64,000 nt of DNA from Tomocerus qinae. Taxonomy: Eukaryota > Arthropoda > Collembola > Entomobryomorpha > Tomoceridae. Below are positions 13,201 through 24,212 of this stretch, in pieces. The position numbers and the translations under genes are program-made. The stretch spans positions 130,097,875 through 130,161,874 of the forward strand of contig CM034546.1 of NCBI GenBank assembly GCA_020055645.1, written 5' to 3'. Under the pieces are notes generated by a model, which saw only the letters and a program-made list of their open reading frames with translations, ran no database searches and had not been told where the DNA came from. Every line of letters begins with the position of its first letter. Position 1 is the stretch's first letter.

Positions 13201-15832
13201 AACTATTTATTCCATTTCCTGGTTCCTGTGGATTTGAAATCCTTGAGAAAACATTTAATTTTCATCCAAGATATTTCTGGATCGATGAATGGTCGAAAGA
13301 TAGATCAAATGAAAGCTGCCATGACAAAAACTCTAGGCGATTTAAGACCTGACGACTATTTTAATATCATAACGTTCAACGGTGCCGTTAAGGTTGAAAA
13401 ATTCAAACAAGTTTTACATAATATAGAAAATGCAAATTAATGTAGCTAATTTTTAAATTGTTTCAGCATTGGAAGACTGACAGTAGTACAATAGCAGCAG
13501 ACTCTAAAAACATTACTAGAGCGAAAGATTTTGTGAAAACATTGGAAGCGGGAGGCCGTACGGCGATCAAAGGATCTCTTGAAGAAGCCTTCAAATTAAT
13601 AAATGACATTGATGATTCGCAAACTTTACCTGACAATGTGAAATCAACTTTGGTATTCATGACAGATGGTTTACCGACAGATGCAAATACTAGCTATATT
13701 TTAGCGAATACCCAGAGGCTGAACAAAAATCTGTCGATTTCAATTCATGCGCTGGGTTTTGGGAACGAAGCTGATATGAACTTTTTGAAAGCCCTCGCGC
13801 TACAAAACTTTGGACTCTCGCGGCAAATTTTTGAAGGAGCCGATGCCGAAGACCAGCTGAAAACGTTTTACAACGAGATATCCACACCAGTACTAACTGA
13901 TGTGACTATTACATACAATTCTCCAGATTTCACAATCACTGGCTTGTCGATAACCAATTTTACAACTATTTTTGGAGGTAAAGAAATAAAGGTCACTGGG
14001 AAAATAGTTCCAAAAGTGCCGGGAAGAGGGCCATTCAGTCTTACTGTTACAATCAAAGGAAATAGTCGGCGGGGACCGGTCCTTATCAAAAAAGTTGTGT
14101 CACTCCTCCTTTCTCCGGAATTTGCTAACAGTTTTAGCAATAAAGAGAATACTGTCGAAAATACTACTGGAGTAGGTGGAGCTAACCAAAAAAGGAAACA
14201 GATCAAACCTGGTCAGGTGGGAAACAGTGGCGGAAGAAATAGCACCAGTAGTGGCAATAGAGGAAGTGGTAGTAATAACCGAAACTCTAGCGGAGGAAAT
14301 GGAAGCAATAACCGAAACTCCAGTGGAGGAACTTCTGGCGGCTCTCAACTTGGAGCTCCAAACAGGCGTAACAAATTTCAGTATTTACCAAGTCGGGGCA
14401 GTGGGGCTGCTTATGGCGAAGAAGACTATGTCAACAAGATCTGGACACAAATAACAATGCAACAGTTACTTGACTCTTATTTGGCTAGTGGAAATTCATC
14501 TATCCTGGATGAGATCAGAAAAATGGCTTTACAGGTAAACGCTTCTCGTTTCTAATTTCGATAAAAAATTTATACTTGTTACGAAAGGAAAAATTTCCTT
14601 GAAAATGCAATCTTGGCATATATGGAAAATCTGTCACCAGACATGGCATTAATTTCTTATTTCAAGGAATTTTTCTTGAAAAATGAAATATTTGAAATTA
14701 ATGAAATTAATGAAATTTTTGAAATAAATGAAATAAATACAATGCGCATGTGTACACGCATGCGCAATTCATTTATTTCGCGCGAAATTTATTGAAATAA
14801 ATGCCATGTACCCCATTTATTTCAAATATTTTATTTTTCAAGAAAAGTGAAATATTTTGCGAAATATTTCAAAAATTTCTCCTATTTCCGTAAAATATTT
14901 CAAGTGCCATGTTTGTCTGTCTCTGACTCTAACTGTGTGACAATGGCATCTGAATCTACATCTGTCTTAGTACCCAATTATAACTGAAGAGCAATTGACT
15001 ACGGAAAAATCAATGCCAATGTCCCTTTTGAATTTTATTTAACTGGTAAGGTAGAAAACGATGGATACTTTTGAAAATCAGCGATTTTTAACTCGCGTAT
15101 TTTAGTGGAGATTTGGCAGATTTTTCATACCCATAAGATTCAAATAATACAATGTAAATAAGAGCAATTTTAATCATAGAATGGAATAGTTACGCCGTAT
15201 ACTTCAATGATGACTCGTTTTTCGCCTTGCACGCCTAAAGTTTTACTAGATCCTTTGCCTATTGAAGCGATTGACGGAACTAATTGCAGTTTTGGAAATA
15301 TTGTTCAACCGATAGAATCCATTCGGTGGTTCAATCCAAAATTGTCATCTGTCAAGATTGACGGAGTTGTGTACAACATTTCACAGTCTCGTTATGAAAT
15401 TGTAATAAATATATTCATTTATTAGTCACATATAATATTTCTTGTTACTAAATAAATGATTTTACTTTTCATAGGATAATGATTCAGTGCCTGGAGAAAG
15501 TTGCATTGTGAAAACTAGAACGACTCATGGAAAAGGAAGTTGTAAACATTTAATAGACTGTCCTCAAACGGATTTCAAAGACAGTTTGGATGTTTACAAA
15601 ACCAGTTACTTTTGCAGTATAAAATTTAAAAGGTTCTGGTTTATTTAAAACTGTGAAGTATTAAATTAAAATGGCGACAAAAGTTAACCAATTCAGATCA
15701 TCTGAATTAGTTAACTTTTGTTGCCGTTTATATCTGAATCAGATGCTCCAATGACTTCATTAATGGATAATTTAATCATGTAGATCAAAATCCTCTTCTT
15801 TTGCCGGAGTTTGTTGTCTTAGTTCGGATTAA
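10201..15832 (+). CDS. Secreted ITIH-like protein (VIT-VWA) with C-terminal CLIP domain
   Basis: Exons: 10201-10308, 10378-10571, 10958-11032, 11512-11650, 12284-12362, 12452-12975, 13192-13410, 13467-14534, 15180-15401, 15475-15632, 15784-15832. All phases close, giving 944 aa. A signal peptide (about 1-22) is followed by a VIT domain (about 37-245), including FSVDLQIRP and SYGEVLERN. A Gly-rich insert spans about 243-365. The VWA domain starts near 375, with MIDAS residues DISGS (Asp400), a later Thr (GGRTAI) and Asp (MTDG). A second Ser/Asn/Gly-rich stretch lies near 690-740, then ITIH-type VNKIWTQITMQQLL and VTPYTSMM. The end is a CLIP-like domain with Cys 886, 899, 905, 923, 939, 940. 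By family, ITIH heavy chains bind extracellular matrix, while CLIP domains mediate interactions in protease cascades. The combined role is unknown. The exon 7 donor (GTTTTA) is weak. Confidence 0.85.
10649..10768. mobile_element. hAT MITE, CAGGCACGTATCC family
   Basis: A 120-bp element in intron 2 of the ITIH-like gene. It starts CAGGCACGTATCCAG and ends GGTTACGTACTTG. The flanks ATCGTTTA (10641-10648) and ATCATTTA (10769-10776) differ at one base, consistent with an aged 8-bp duplication. Confidence 0.75.
12576..12940 (+). repeat. Low-complexity Gly/Ser-coding tract
   Basis: A purine-rich GGA/GGT/AGT run inside exon 6 of the ITIH-like gene, encoding stretches of GGGGGSGG-like residues. The frame stays open through more than 350 bp, and family motifs resume on both sides (YDVRR before, SGDIV after), so it is an in-frame insertion rather than intron sequence. 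Confidence 0.8.
14670..14845. repeat. Imperfect inverted repeat in ITIH-like intron
   Basis: The arms are CTTGAAAAATGAAATATTTG and CAAATATTTTATTTTTCAAG, with GAAATTAAT/GAAATAAAT repeats. At the centre is the near-palindrome TGCGCATGTGTACACGCATG. It lies between exons 8 and 9. Confidence 0.6.
15672..15727. repeat. Hairpin in the CLIP-domain intron
   Basis: Short inverted repeat, about 26 bp per arm (GGCGACAAAAGTTAACC with its complement GTTAACTTTTGTTGCC). It lies in the 151-bp intron that splits the CLIP domain between its fourth and fifth cysteines. Confidence 0.7.
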
Positions 15833-16588
15833 ACGCTCAGGATTTGCTGCATTACCAACATAAATAGGATCCAGGACGAATGCTTATAAAATTATAAATG
15901 AGTATTATTACTACACGATTTAAGTTAATTAAATTATCATATTTTATTAATATTAATATGTACCTACTAAATGTTTATAATGATTTTTTTGAAAATATCT
16001 ATTAATTCTGATATTCATTTACAATAAAGTAAGTAGTCATTAGCTAAAATTGGAAATAAATATCAAATAAAATAAAATATTATATACTTCACAGACGTTG
16101 AATATTAAGTTGCCGTTTGTTATAAAGCGCAAAGAAAGAAATCCTAACTATTCTGTTTCAATTAAAGTACTTTTACAACACAAGGTAACATTTGTAAATA
16201 GCAAACATTTGTAAAACATGTCGTCAAATGCATGTAAAATATTGTACATCACTTCCTTTGTTCAGTTTGTGACAAAGGGATTGCCACGAATTTCCGCAAC
16301 GACTTTGTTCTATCCTAGCTCAGAGCAGATATTATGCTTTGTAACCTCGAGGATTTTTGTATTTGTCATTAAAGCGTTATACTTGCATTTTGCGTTACAC
16401 TAGTTGTACATAGGTAAACTCCCAATTTCCCGTTTGTATAGTAAATAGCATTTTTTCATTTTATGTTTCCTGCCCAACTATATCCTCTGATTTTGTGCTC
16501 CGGATAGTAGTATTTATAGCTATTTATTACAAGAACCGAAAAATGAATGTTAGCTTCGTATACAAATGACAAAGCTGATTGTGCCGCA

Positions 16589-16712
16589 CAAGCTCGTTCG
16601 TAGGGGTGGGAGGGGCGCAGCGTCCCCCCTAATTCTGACAAAAAGAGAAGCTCCCAAAGACCTACGGCAAGCCGTAACAAAAGATCAATTTAGTAAAGGG
16701 GACCGTGCCCTG
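16589..16712. mobile_element. Degenerate hAT MITE copy
   Basis: Starts CAAGCTCGTTCGTAGGGG and shares the CCCCCCTAATTCTGACAAAAAGAG core with the copy at 3339-3498. It ends near GACCGTGCCCTG. No matching target duplication remains. Confidence 0.5.
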
Positions 16713-16779
16713 TAATCTCTTTTTAGTAGTATATATATAGAGTTCGATTTATGTATTTAAATTACTAAATTAAGCAGTA

Positions 16780-17045
16780 ATTCAAAATAGACCAATATTG
16801 ATCATAATTCAAAATTAGGAAACAGAAAATCTAGATAGGTTAATGTTGATTATCAAAATCAACAGACGACAGAAAATCAAAATAGAGTAATGTTAAATGT
16901 CTAAATCAACAGAAATTCAAAATAGATTAATGTTGAATGTTGACTCAAAATCCACAGAAAAACAATTAGATTAATGATGACTCAAAATTCACAGAAAAAC
17001 AAAGTAGATTAATGTTGTTTATCAAACTCAACAGAAGATCAATTC
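16780..17045. repeat. Minisatellite, about 40-47 bp unit
   Basis: Five to six diverged copies of a unit containing ACAGAAAATCAAAATAGATT followed by AATGTTGA. The AATGTTG motif recurs near 16842, 16888, 16926, 16970 and 17009. Confidence 0.65.
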
Positions 17046-18181
17046 TTTGTTGGCGACTGACTGTAAAATGGGAAGGAAGTTGAATATCGTCAAAAACATA
17101 CTTTACTTTTTAGATGACAATATGAAGAACATTTTTGTCTCCTTATATTTTTCAATTAAGTTATTAGTTTAAAAGCCTTTGCTACTTGAAATTGAAAAAT
17201 ATGTTATAATTTCAATGTAAATGGCCAAATTTTTAAATTTTCCCGCATACTGGGGTACTTAATCCATCTTAATCTCATTGTTCCTCTCCCGCCTGAATTC
17301 TGCTGACTGTTGATGGAAGAAACTTATCAAACACTGTTGGATTTCTCGTATTCTCTCTTCATATTGTTCGCTGATTGTGCTGATGTACTTATCAAACACG
17401 CACTGTTGGATTTCTCTTTACTCACGCTTCATTGCCCGCCCGCTGATTATTGTGCTGATGTCTGATAGCCTATCCAAGTACCCAAAATTCCACTTGGCTT
17501 TTCAGTTGCTAAATTACCTCTTCGAATTTCATTTGATTTTGTATCTGCAACGTGTAGTAGGTAAGTATAGTACTTTTACAGTTGACAGTTAAACGTTTCG
17601 TGTTAAGGGTTTAAGTTATTGCTAGAGGTTTATTTCATTATAATTTGAACCTGTGACTGGTGACCTTCTGTGGGCAGAAATAGTAGCAATCTGCTAGTCA
17701 CTAGTAAGGGCTTCACCTATCAGAAAAGGGAAAATTTTAGTAACTTAACTCACTTACCTGTCTCCTGTACCGTCAACGTCAACCATACCGGATCTTGAGA
17801 TCTCTGTGTTCAAGTCTTCAATGTTCAATAAATAGTCCAATCAGGATTCAATCGAAAAAGTAATACGAAGAATCAAAGTCAAACAAAGTCAAAGGGACAT
17901 ATAATATCAAATATGTACCCTTTCTTACTGTTGACTGTGACTCTGCCTCCTTGGTTTCAGCGCTTGGTCGTTTTCGTGTTGATCCCATTTTACTTGTGCT
18001 GCATGATTAGGTTATTGTGATATTCGACTGACAACACTCAATTGATTATATTAATAACGTTGTTCTATTATTTTTGATTTTTTGGAAGGCACCGTACTTA
18101 ACGAAGGTAATCAACGATCATCATTTGAAGCCTATTTTTCTTAAGTGACCCTGGCTGACACTGTTTGAGGGAATAAAGAAA

Positions 18182-19303
18182 ATGACTGCATATCGCAATG
18201 ATTCACAAGTGTATGTCGGAGGTCTGAGCCCGGTGACAACTGTAGAAACGTTCCATAAGTATTTCTCCATATTCGGTCCTGTATTTCAAGCAAAGATTAT
18301 TAAAAATCCAGAGACAAATCAAAGTCGTGGATATGGCTTTATTACTTTCAAAGAGGTGGGTATTGTGCCCCGTGTGTTGGCAATTGGTAAGCACATTTTG
18401 GAAGGAAGACGGCTCGTTGTAAACCCAGTCAAACCCCGTATTTTAAACAAAGTCAGGAAGATATTTGTGGGGGGTATCAGTCAAAAAACGTCAGAGGAAG
18501 ACCTCAGAGCTTATATGTCACAGTTCGGAATGATTGAAGACGCCCGGATTTTAATGGATACCGCAACCAAACGTCATCGCGGTTTTGGATTTGTTACGTT
18601 TGATTCCAATGAATCGGTGGACTACGTTTGTGCTATTCGCTACCATACAATCAAGGGAAAAATGGTCGAGTGTAAGATAAGTGTACCGAGGGACCCCAAG
18701 TTCATTGTTTTGACCAACAGAAATCTTCCCCCAGCAGCTGATTTTACTTTTCCACAGCAGTCATTTCCATCATTACAAAATGAGTTAGCTACGACAATGA
18801 GGGATATCACAATGTCAACGGCGGTCACAACTAGCTATTCTCAACGGTTAATGAGCTCTAACTCAAACTACCAGTACATTGGACAGCCCTTGAGCTACAG
18901 ATATACGCCTTATCCATATCCATTGCCAACTTCAGTAAGTCTCCACATTTATTGTTTCATTTTCATTTTGATCATGTATTTAAACTACACTGTATTTAAA
19001 GGCATGACTATTAATGACATTGTCTTTAATAGTCCTGCCGGATTCTGATTGATTCCAGATGATTTTTATTATTTTAGGTACTTTGTATTTCATAATATTT
19101 GCCTTATTATTTTCATGTCTACATCTAAAAGAGAATTTAAACTTTTTCTATTTCAGAGTGCAACCGGTTTAGATCCTTACATGGGACTGGACACAGACGC
19201 TTACTGGGCACCGACTTATCCTCTTCCTTCGATTGATTTCGCTAGTTTCCAAAATATGGATTGGTCAGCATTCTTCAACGCCATTTCTAATATGACATAT
19301 TGA
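18182..19303 (+). CDS. Two-RRM RNA-binding protein, Musashi/DAZAP1 class
   Basis: Sequence-specific RNA-binding protein, presumably acting in mRNA translation or processing. Exons: 18182-18934 and 19157-19303, joined at TCA|gtaagt and tttcag|AGT in phase 0, giving 299 aa. RRM1 (about 9-87) has RNP2 VYVGGL and RNP1 RGYGFITF. RRM2 (about 94-172) has RNP2 IFVGGI and RNP1 RGFGFVTF, plus the Musashi-like KRHRGFGF and KGKMVECK. The tail is rich in Tyr, Pro, Ser and Gln. Both RRMs lie in one uninterrupted exon, unlike the exon-rich genes nearby. This could reflect an old retrocopy that later gained a 3' intron. RRM1 is more like DAZAP1/Hrb27C, RRM2 more like Musashi, so orthology is unresolved. Confidence 0.85.
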
Positions 19304-20843
19304 CTTCGTGTCATTTATTGTAACTTTTCCTACTACGTATTGCCTTAATTAATTGCTGATATTTATTATTTTGGACACTTATTATTAATTTAGATTTTGT
19401 CGGAATTAGTTATTTTTTTCTATTTTGTGGTAATTTTTTAACTAATAATGTAATGTAGTGTATCAGTAGCTTAGTTGAACGCCTCAGTTGAATTAAATTT
19501 TGAGGCATTCCTAAAGTAGACATTCCTAAATTCTTATCTCGTAAATGGTAGTTGTGATCCAAAAATACATTTGGCAGTAATTAATATTCAAAACTGAATT
19601 TTATGGGCCTGTCTCGTCCATTTATTTGTTAAGTAAGGAATTTATGAACATGTTTATTATTATAATATTGTTACGGGTTGGTATAATATATAGTAATATA
19701 AACAATTGACTGAGCTTTCTACTGAGGATGACCTTTTGTAATACATAACGATAATTATTAAATTAGGGATTAATTAACTATTAGAAAGAATAAAGGTTTA
19801 TTGATTTGTAAAGATAAAAATTCCATTTCGTTTTCATTGACAGTAATTTATCAGTTGCATCCTTGCATCTCAAGCAGGTAATTTAATATATAATCGAATA
19901 CTACTCATTGTAGATATTAGAGCAATAATGTACCTACACGTAATTAAATAACTCACTAAGTTTGGAGTTGCCATAATAATTGGGCATAAAAATAAATGGA
20001 TAATAATTTTGGTCTCCAAATCGTCTTTGATCAATGATCAACTTTGAACCTAAATGTAAGCTAGTGGATGCAGAACAAAGTCAGTCGTAATTATGGAACA
20101 GGTTTTAACGTTTTATTTACATATTACATTGATGCTTGATTTAAAATACCTTAAAATCACGTATTGCTAATTGGGGTGGCTGCGGGCATGCAGGAGGATT
20201 GATTGTAGCTTTCCAAATCCCTTGATTGCAGGCACGTATCCAGAAATTTGACCAAGGGTGGCTCATCAAAATATTTTGCTAAGGCTAAAATTATGACATT
20301 TTTTGCGCTAATTATTTTTTTGAATTTTAAACCTTTTATGACAAAAAATCTTTTGAGAACTTAGGGGGGCCGTGTCCCCCCTCCGCGTCTAAAAACGTCG
20401 GTATGATTGATTAGGTTAATATATTTTTTCGTTTATTAGACGTTTTTATTAGACCCTCTCGTAAAATCTATGAAACGAAGACTTTTTTCAAAGAAGGCCT
20501 AGAGAAGTTTTCGCAACCCCCACATCCATGCCTGATAAATATTATTACCTGTCAAATAAATGTAAAAAAGTAGCGGATATATATAGTGATGTTTTGGGAT
20601 GTTACATACAGTATTGTGAGTTATATTTCGTATGACCCTGCCTACCTTGACCTTAACCAAACTCAATTTTTGTTTTTGAACCCCGCCCCCATGCAATGTG
20701 TAATTTTGCCAATTTCCAAACTCGACATTTTCATTCCTAGATTAAGTACAGAAAGAACCTCACACCGTTCTGGAGTAAACGTGCTCATAGACAGAAATAC
20801 AGATTGTGCATTATTCCTATAAAGGACCTTCGCTACTTAGAAA
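19304..20843. other. 3' flank of RRM gene and intergenic
   Basis: AT-rich and probably includes the RRM gene's 3' UTR (a candidate AATAAA signal lies near 19789). It contains a hAT-family copy at about 20229. No further gene is visible. Confidence 0.45.
20229..20410. mobile_element. hAT MITE, CAGGCACGTATCC family
   Basis: Starts CAGGCACGTATCCAGAAATT and has the family's C-rich 3' zone (CCCCCCTCCGCG). The left flank is CTTGATTG and a related TGATTG follows the presumed right end, so the duplication is decayed. The end coordinate is approximate. Confidence 0.6.
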
Positions 20844-22618
20844 TTAAGACAGCAAAATTGTAACGACCGAATTCGCTACAAAATCCTGAGTTTCGAGAAA
20901 AAACGACTTAGTAACCTCCAAAAGGCCAAACTGGGTTGCGACTGGTCTTAATGCTTTCAGGCGTTGCAATAAGTATCTTGGACCATAGGCCCGATTTTTG
21001 TGGAGGGTTTCAAAGAATGTCTCATTCTCTTCAGAGATTTCGAAAACTTCTCGAGTAAGTAGGGCGTTCACTGCCACAGCGACTGTCGTGCACCCAACCC
21101 AGGAGGCAACTAACGCCGGAGTGAGCGTTTCCCAATATTTTAGCAACGAGTACAACCCAAATATCTCCACTGAAGAAGTCACCAGAAATCCGATGGACAG
21201 TATCCAGGAGAAACATTCGCAAAACGATGACATAGCCATGGCTATGGCCGAGTACATCACAAACTTCTCCTCACTTGCCTTAAAAGTCCTCGAATCCATT
21301 TCTGTGTAGCGACTGAAATCAAACAAAAAAGTAAAATGGTTGGATCGTTGGATGCATTTTCGAGCACTTGTATTATTTCATACTCAACTAGATTCAGGGT
21401 TTACGCTGACAATAATATAGTAGAATCACTAACAAGAAATTCAGAGCTATAGTGAAATTTTCAATTAACTAAAAAAACAACCAGCAAACGAATTTTAAAG
21501 ATAATTAAAACTAAATTGTACTTAAGGGAATAGTGTGTGGTTTATTTGCAAATTTATACCAAACTATTTTTATGCTACATACTTTCTCTTTGGTTGTATG
21601 TACATATATAAAAAAAATTACTGAGTACAGGGACATTAGTACTTTTTAAAAATATTTCTAAGGCATGTGCCACCCAACAAAACTATATACGAATATATTT
21701 CACAAATTAACAATTATCCAAATTAAAAAAATCATCTAACCTGAGCGTCCTTATCATCTGCTCTCCATATGTCAGCAAATCAATTGCTAAAATGACCATG
21801 AACGGTGAGTAAAATATAGCAACATGGAGTAGTACACTCCAACGGAGAAAGATATCAACAATGGTCCACGCAATTGATTCCAGACCTAAGAATGTCGTGA
21901 AGCTCAGCCTTGATTTGAATGCTACGTAAATCGGAAACCCGATCAGACTGGTTGACCAACAATCCATAAGTTGCATCAAACCTAGAATTTCCAAAAACTT
22001 GATGTCCCGCAAAACGTGTGTTCTTTTTTCTATAAAACATTTAAAAAAATTTAATACCTGAAAGGACAGATTAACATGTCTTGTATAACGTGTATTCCTG
22101 AAAGAAGTCTACTGATTAATTATCAAAGTTTGTAAGTAAGCGAATCAAAATGCTCAAAAGTGTAAAATCGAAAAGAACTTACGCATGCTGATTTGCAGCA
22201 GTTGAAATTTCGGATACATGATCGGTATGCTGTTCATCGACTGGAGCAAAGTGATTACCCCTATGTAGAAAATGAAAATAACAGCAAGAGACAGCATATC
22301 AATTATTGAAGGCGAAGTAAAAGATTCTTCCCTCGTGTACAAATAATACGAATAAAGAGACCCAATGCTGTAAAGACTTGTCACGAGAAGGTTGGTACCC
22401 CAGATAGCTCTTCTTGGGGCACTTGTGAATACAAATGAATCAATCGAATCATCCCAATCGTATGGAGAGTAGCAAAACAAATTGGCCAATTTTACACACA
22501 ATTTGATTGAAGTCGGCGTCTTTGCTATTAGAACTTCATTTGCTTTTTTGTACGGATTTTTTAAACTTAAATTGTATAAAATTTTGTTTTTCAAAGATAA
22601 TTTTTTCATTTTGGTCAT
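20844..22618 (-). CDS. Gustatory-receptor-like seven-TM chemoreceptor
   Basis: Probable ligand-gated chemosensory channel of the insect GR family, in the plasma membrane of sensory neurons. Exons: 22618-22183, 22029-21741, 21312-20844. Junctions are CATGC|gtaagt / tatag|AA, CTCAG|gttaga / ttcag|TC, and the phases close to 397 aa, a normal GR length. The N-terminal part has FCYSPYDWDDS and then RRAIWGTNLL, like the intracellular start and first helix of GRs. Several hydrophobic helices follow. The C-terminal exon carries LRPVATQFGLLEV and ends NSVVTILLS, in the place of the GR TYxxxxxQF signature, which is not intact. I take the first ATG after an upstream stop. Family membership rests on topology and weak motifs, so a different small membrane protein family is possible. 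Confidence 0.65.
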
Positions 22619-22811
22619 TTGGAATACGAAAGGGAACTGGTTGCTAAAAAGGTTCCTGTTTATGTCTCTGATTAAAAAACAACTCAAAACTCAGCCTATT
22701 ATGTATGCTGCTACAACTACAACATATAATTGCTGCCTACAATAAAAATTCGTGATGAAATACTAAATCTTATCTTACCGCTATGCTCTCTCTTACACAT
22801 ACAGTACATGT

Positions 22812-23037
22812 CAGGGGACAATAACAGGACCTTTTTTTTACTTTTTTGCTTTTTTTAATAAAAACGGTAGGAACAAGTTTTTTTAAAGCAGTCCTTTTGT
22901 TGCTTTTTACCTTTATTGATGTATCACCGTGTCCACTTTACTTGTTAATAAGGTAAAAAAAGGTGAAAAGGACTGGTTTTCTTAAAAAAGTAGTACTTCA
23001 CTTTTTTGTGAAAAAGGAGTGCCTTTTTTGTTTCCTG
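22812..23037. mobile_element. hAT MITE with perfect 8-bp TSD
   Basis: The 226-bp element starts CAGGGGACAATAACAGGACC and ends TTTTGTTTCCTG. The 8-bp direct repeat GTACATGT at 22804-22811 and 23038-23045 is exact. The interior is A/T-homopolymer-rich with imperfect inverted symmetry and no coding capacity. Confidence 0.8.
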
Positions 23038-23246
23038 GTACATGTAAAGTTTGTGAAACTTAAACTACTAGTACCTGTCAACATCCTAACTATTACAGGT
23101 TGATTTGAGACAAAGATATATCGAATCTTTCATCTGTTGTCCGAAATGCTTGAACATGACAGTTGTAATGTAAGTAGTAATTACGGGTTCCGTAGGAAGT
23201 TATATTTAACGAGAAACGCAGCCCGTCCTACGGACGGGGAAATAAC

Positions 23247-24212
23247 TGTTGGTTAGCGATCAGGAATTTATTTAATTCTTAAAATGTTTGAATCCGTTAA
23301 TGTACTGTTTGAGAAAACCGCAGCGTAATTATTTCTAGCAATCAAGACTTTGAAAACGGCAATTTGGCTATTTAATGTTTATTCTAGTAAAGCAAAGACT
23401 AACATTTAAAAGTTAGGAGTAAATAAATGCATGTATTTCTCTACACTTTACTTATCACCACCCAATTCCATATTTTCATCCAAAAGAACCAACTCATCGT
23501 CAGTCACATATCCATCATTAGGCTTCCTATTGGAGTCTATGGGAGAGACAACGGCTGCTTGGGCCAACTTTCCTTTCTTTGACTCTGAACCTTCTTCGCT
23601 GAGTGATGGTTGAAACGACTTGAAAAGTTCAAGTTTCTCGGCATGTTGCTTAGCATTCAGACTCCAGTTGGCTTTTTGAAACCGCTTCCCTATAATAGAC
23701 ACACCATTGCAAATGATACATCGAAAGTATCCCGGCCGAACTGGAGCTATTTTGCATTGTTCGCACCATTGCCAACATTCAGGGAGGTCTGGTAGTGCAT
23801 GGTTATATTCTTTTCCACACTGTTCGTGGGGGCACTTGTCTAAAAAAGGTAATGAAATAAAATTACCATCACAGAAGAAAACAAAAAAGCATTACTAATA
23901 ATTTTGTTTACAAATTAAAACATTGTACTTACCTTTCTGATAGAAGTCACTCACTTTTCGGGAACAGAACGGACAAAATCTATCAACCAAAGAGATAGGG
24001 AGCCGCCCTAATTCGTTAGCATTATTTTTATTTGTACTGGAAGCTGACCCACTTGAAGTTATGTTTCTTTTCGGAATCCTGAATTGTCCAGAGTTTGGCG
24101 TAGTATTACCACTACCACCTTGGGAACCACCACGGCGATTCATTTTCTAAAAAAATTAAAAAGAAGCATTAAATATCTTAACCGAAAGCTTCAACTGTTG
24201 GTTAGCGATCAG
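23247..24212. repeat. Direct repeat pair bracketing the zinc-finger gene
   Basis: A 21-bp sequence beginning AACTGTTGGTTAGCGATCAG occurs at about 23247-23267 and again at about 24192-24212 in the same orientation. The complete two-exon gene lies between. A weaker relative (GGTAGCAATCAGTACTT) is near 24342. Confidence 0.55.
23448..24143 (-). CDS. Unknown small cysteine-rich (zinc-binding) protein
   Basis: I do not recognise this family. Exons: 24143-23933 and 23839-23448 (junction CAGAAAG|gtaagt / tttag|AC), giving 200 aa. Residues 1-50 are low-complexity, rich in Ser, Asn and Gly. Residues 57-114 hold nine cysteines and a histidine in pairs: C57-C60, C73-C78, H84, C92, C96-C99, C111-C114, with the fragments FCPFC, CPHEQC, CEQC and CIIC. 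That spacing would support two or more zinc sites, as in RING-like or zinc-ribbon folds. The tail is acidic (TDDELVLLDENMEL). There is no signal peptide or membrane segment. The matching splice junction and clean frame suggest a real gene, but flanking direct repeats raise the chance of a mobile origin. Confidence 0.6.

Larger units (their letters stand above)
15833..18181. other. Intergenic, repeats only
   Basis: No gene is supported. The stretch holds a hAT-family remnant (16589-16712), a 40-47 bp tandem repeat (16780-17045), and a roughly 70-bp duplication near 17305-17460 in which TTATCAAACAC...CTGTTGGATTTCTC occurs twice. Confidence 0.5.

Noticed and set aside
14940-14995. Alternative ITIH exon reading CVTMASESTSVLV
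   Set aside because: No usable acceptor. The exon at 15180 reads VTPYTSMM and joins exon 8 in phase 0, so it is the better fit.
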